Positions 58,681 to 59,416 of a stretch of 59,416 nucleotides of DNA are shown here, in pieces. The position numbers and the translations under genes were made by a program. Position 1 is the first letter of the stretch. The number at the start of each line of letters is the position of its first letter. The stretch spans positions 1 through 59,416 of the IMG/VR virus record IMGVR_UViG_3300036790_000129; one strand, written 5' to 3'. The notes under the pieces are model-generated. The model did no database searches. It saw nothing but the letters and a program-made list of their open reading frames with translations, and had not been told where the DNA came from. Origin of the DNA: a virus.

Positions 58681-58875
58681 ATGAATAAATACACAACACA
58701 GTACAATGATCGCGAGCTGCTGGAGCGCGCCACTGATGAGACTGGAAACCTCAACGAAGTAGCGCGACGCACCGGGATAAGTCGCCGACGGCTTGGCAAA
58801 ATCAAAGCTGGCTCACCCATGCATACCATGGAGAGACAGATCCTACTTCACTTGATCCACAGGACATTGCCGTGA
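58681..58875 (+). CDS. Small HTH regulator
   Basis: A 64-residue protein; residues about 20-43 read GNLNEVARRTGISRRRLGKIK, a clear helix-turn-helix of the Fis/Xre-like kind. ATG 58681 is the start; the frame upstream to 58396 is antisense to another gene and not used. It could bind one of the early operators. It ends in a GTGA overlap with the next gene. Confidence 0.68.
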   Translation: MNKYTTQYNDRELLERATDETGNLNEVARRTGISRRRLGKIKAGSPMHTMERQILLHLIHRTLP

Positions 58876-59102
58876 GTGAAATTCGCGTGACTGTTGTCTT
58901 CGTTCTGACCCTGATGATTCTGTTGGCGGGTGCTGTCTTTGTGATTGCCGGATCGCGGCCCGAGGATCAAGCCTGTCTGCGTGTCATTGCCCGGCTGCCC
59001 GTCGATAACCAGTGGCAGAAAAATGCCCACACCATGAAGCGTGAATCAGGTGTGTGCACTATGGCTGAGGATCTGGATCGGGAGCGCATCCATGGCCATT
59101 GA
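58872..59102 (+). CDS. Small membrane protein
   Basis: A 76-residue protein from GTG 58872. One N-terminal membrane helix (VTVVFVLTLMILLAGAVFV, residues about 6-24), and then a hydrophilic, likely periplasmic part with two cysteines (residues about 34 and 62). It overlaps the probable small terminase gene by 11 bases. Unknown function. Confidence 0.58.
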   Translation: MSEIRVTVVFVLTLMILLAGAVFVIAGSRPEDQACLRVIARLPVDNQWQKNAHTMKRESGVCTMAEDLDRERIHGH

Positions 59103-59416
59103 TTTTGAGTCACTGCTGCCGGCCAAATCCGAGGCTACCTACGACGCCGAGGCCAAGGGCCTGTCTACGGCACCCAAGCCACCGCAGCACCAGCTACACA
59201 AGCTGAAAAAGGCCGCCCGAGGCAGGCTGATCGCGCAGGAGTTCGTGCGCAACGGAATGAATCTTCGTTCGGCCATCCATACCATCACGGGCGCCAATCC
59301 CAAGAGCAAGAGCAATGGCATCATGCGATTGCTGGGTGACTCCACTGACACCTTTGTGGATGAGTTATCCAAGGTGGTCAACAAGTCTGATGTAGACCGT
59401 GAGCGCGCACTGGCAT
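59092..59416 (+). CDS. Probable small terminase subunit (N-terminal part; continues at base 1)
   Basis: The start of the junction-spanning gene described at 1-593. ATG 59092 opens MAIDFESLLPAKSEATYDAE, a basic linker KLKKAARGRLIAQ, then the putative HTH region. It runs off the window at 59416 inside the repeat copy. The frame continues unbroken from 59218 to base 1, which supports a circular genome. Confidence 0.5.
   Translation, partial: MAIDFESLLPAKSEATYDAEAKGLSTAPKPPQHQLHKLKKAARGRLIAQEFVRNGMNLRSAIHTITGANPKSKSNGIMRLLGDSTDTFVDELSKVVNKSDVDRERALA
59219..59416. repeat. Right copy of terminal direct repeat (198 bp)
   Basis: Matches 1-198 except T at 59346 for C at 128. The change is silent in the probable small terminase frame (both codons read Thr). 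Repeat length is set by the contig end. Confidence 0.93.

Overview
The window is one complete, terminally overlapping contig of a tailed double-stranded DNA bacteriophage. The first 198 bases recur at the right end with a single mismatch, so the molecule is circular or circularly permuted, about 59.2 kb long. A SAR-type lysozyme, a holin and a nested i-spanin/o-spanin pair point to a Gram-negative host. Lambdoid-type accessory genes (Ref-like nuclease, DUF1367, Lar-like and DUF3268 zinc proteins) fit a proteobacterium; the genus cannot be named from sequence alone. A P22/N4-type capsid gene order (large portal, scaffold, N4-gp56-type capsid protein, adaptor, nozzle-like protein, ejected giant protein) and the absence of tail sheath, tube or tape-measure genes suggest a short-tailed podovirus. 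I see no integrase, no DNA polymerase and no RNA polymerase.

Layout. Rightward genes run from about 54.6 kb through the contig junction to 14.0 kb. This is the early/replication arm: DUF932 protein, small unknowns, a probable small terminase that spans the junction, SSB, SF2 helicase, a run of small zinc proteins, a P4-type zinc/Toprim primase, DUF1367, Ref-like nuclease, KTSC protein, RecT and a YqaJ-type exonuclease. It ends at a bidirectional terminator at 14188-14211. Leftward genes run from 54.3 kb down to 14.2 kb. These are a VRR-NUC nuclease, several tiny HTH proteins, large terminase, portal, scaffold, an intron-split major capsid gene, adaptor and nozzle proteins, four fibre/adhesin genes with a 2-oxoglutarate oxygenase among them, the lysis cassette, several Ala/Gln-rich virion proteins and a 2919-residue polyvalent protein. 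The two arms diverge from 54.31-54.64 kb and converge at 14.2 kb.

Most interesting points. (1) Three collagen-like Gly-X-Y fibre genes flank a 2OG-Fe(II) oxygenase of the prolyl-hydroxylase type, a likely phage-encoded cassette for making hydroxylated collagen-like fibres. (2) The major capsid gene is split by a 712-nt group I intron carrying a LAGLIDADG endonuclease. P1, P7, P9 and P10 can be read directly, and the predicted 3' terminal intron base is unexpectedly A. (3) The giant protein combines pyrophosphatase-like, ADP-ribosyltransferase-like and two zincin-like segments. (4) TGTAG...CTACA dyads overlie three early promoters. (5) Five homing-type endonuclease genes sit between ordinary genes, mostly joined by ATGA overlaps.

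Functions are family recognition by eye from translated sequence; nothing was searched. Many small genes are recognisable only as coding and are described as such.
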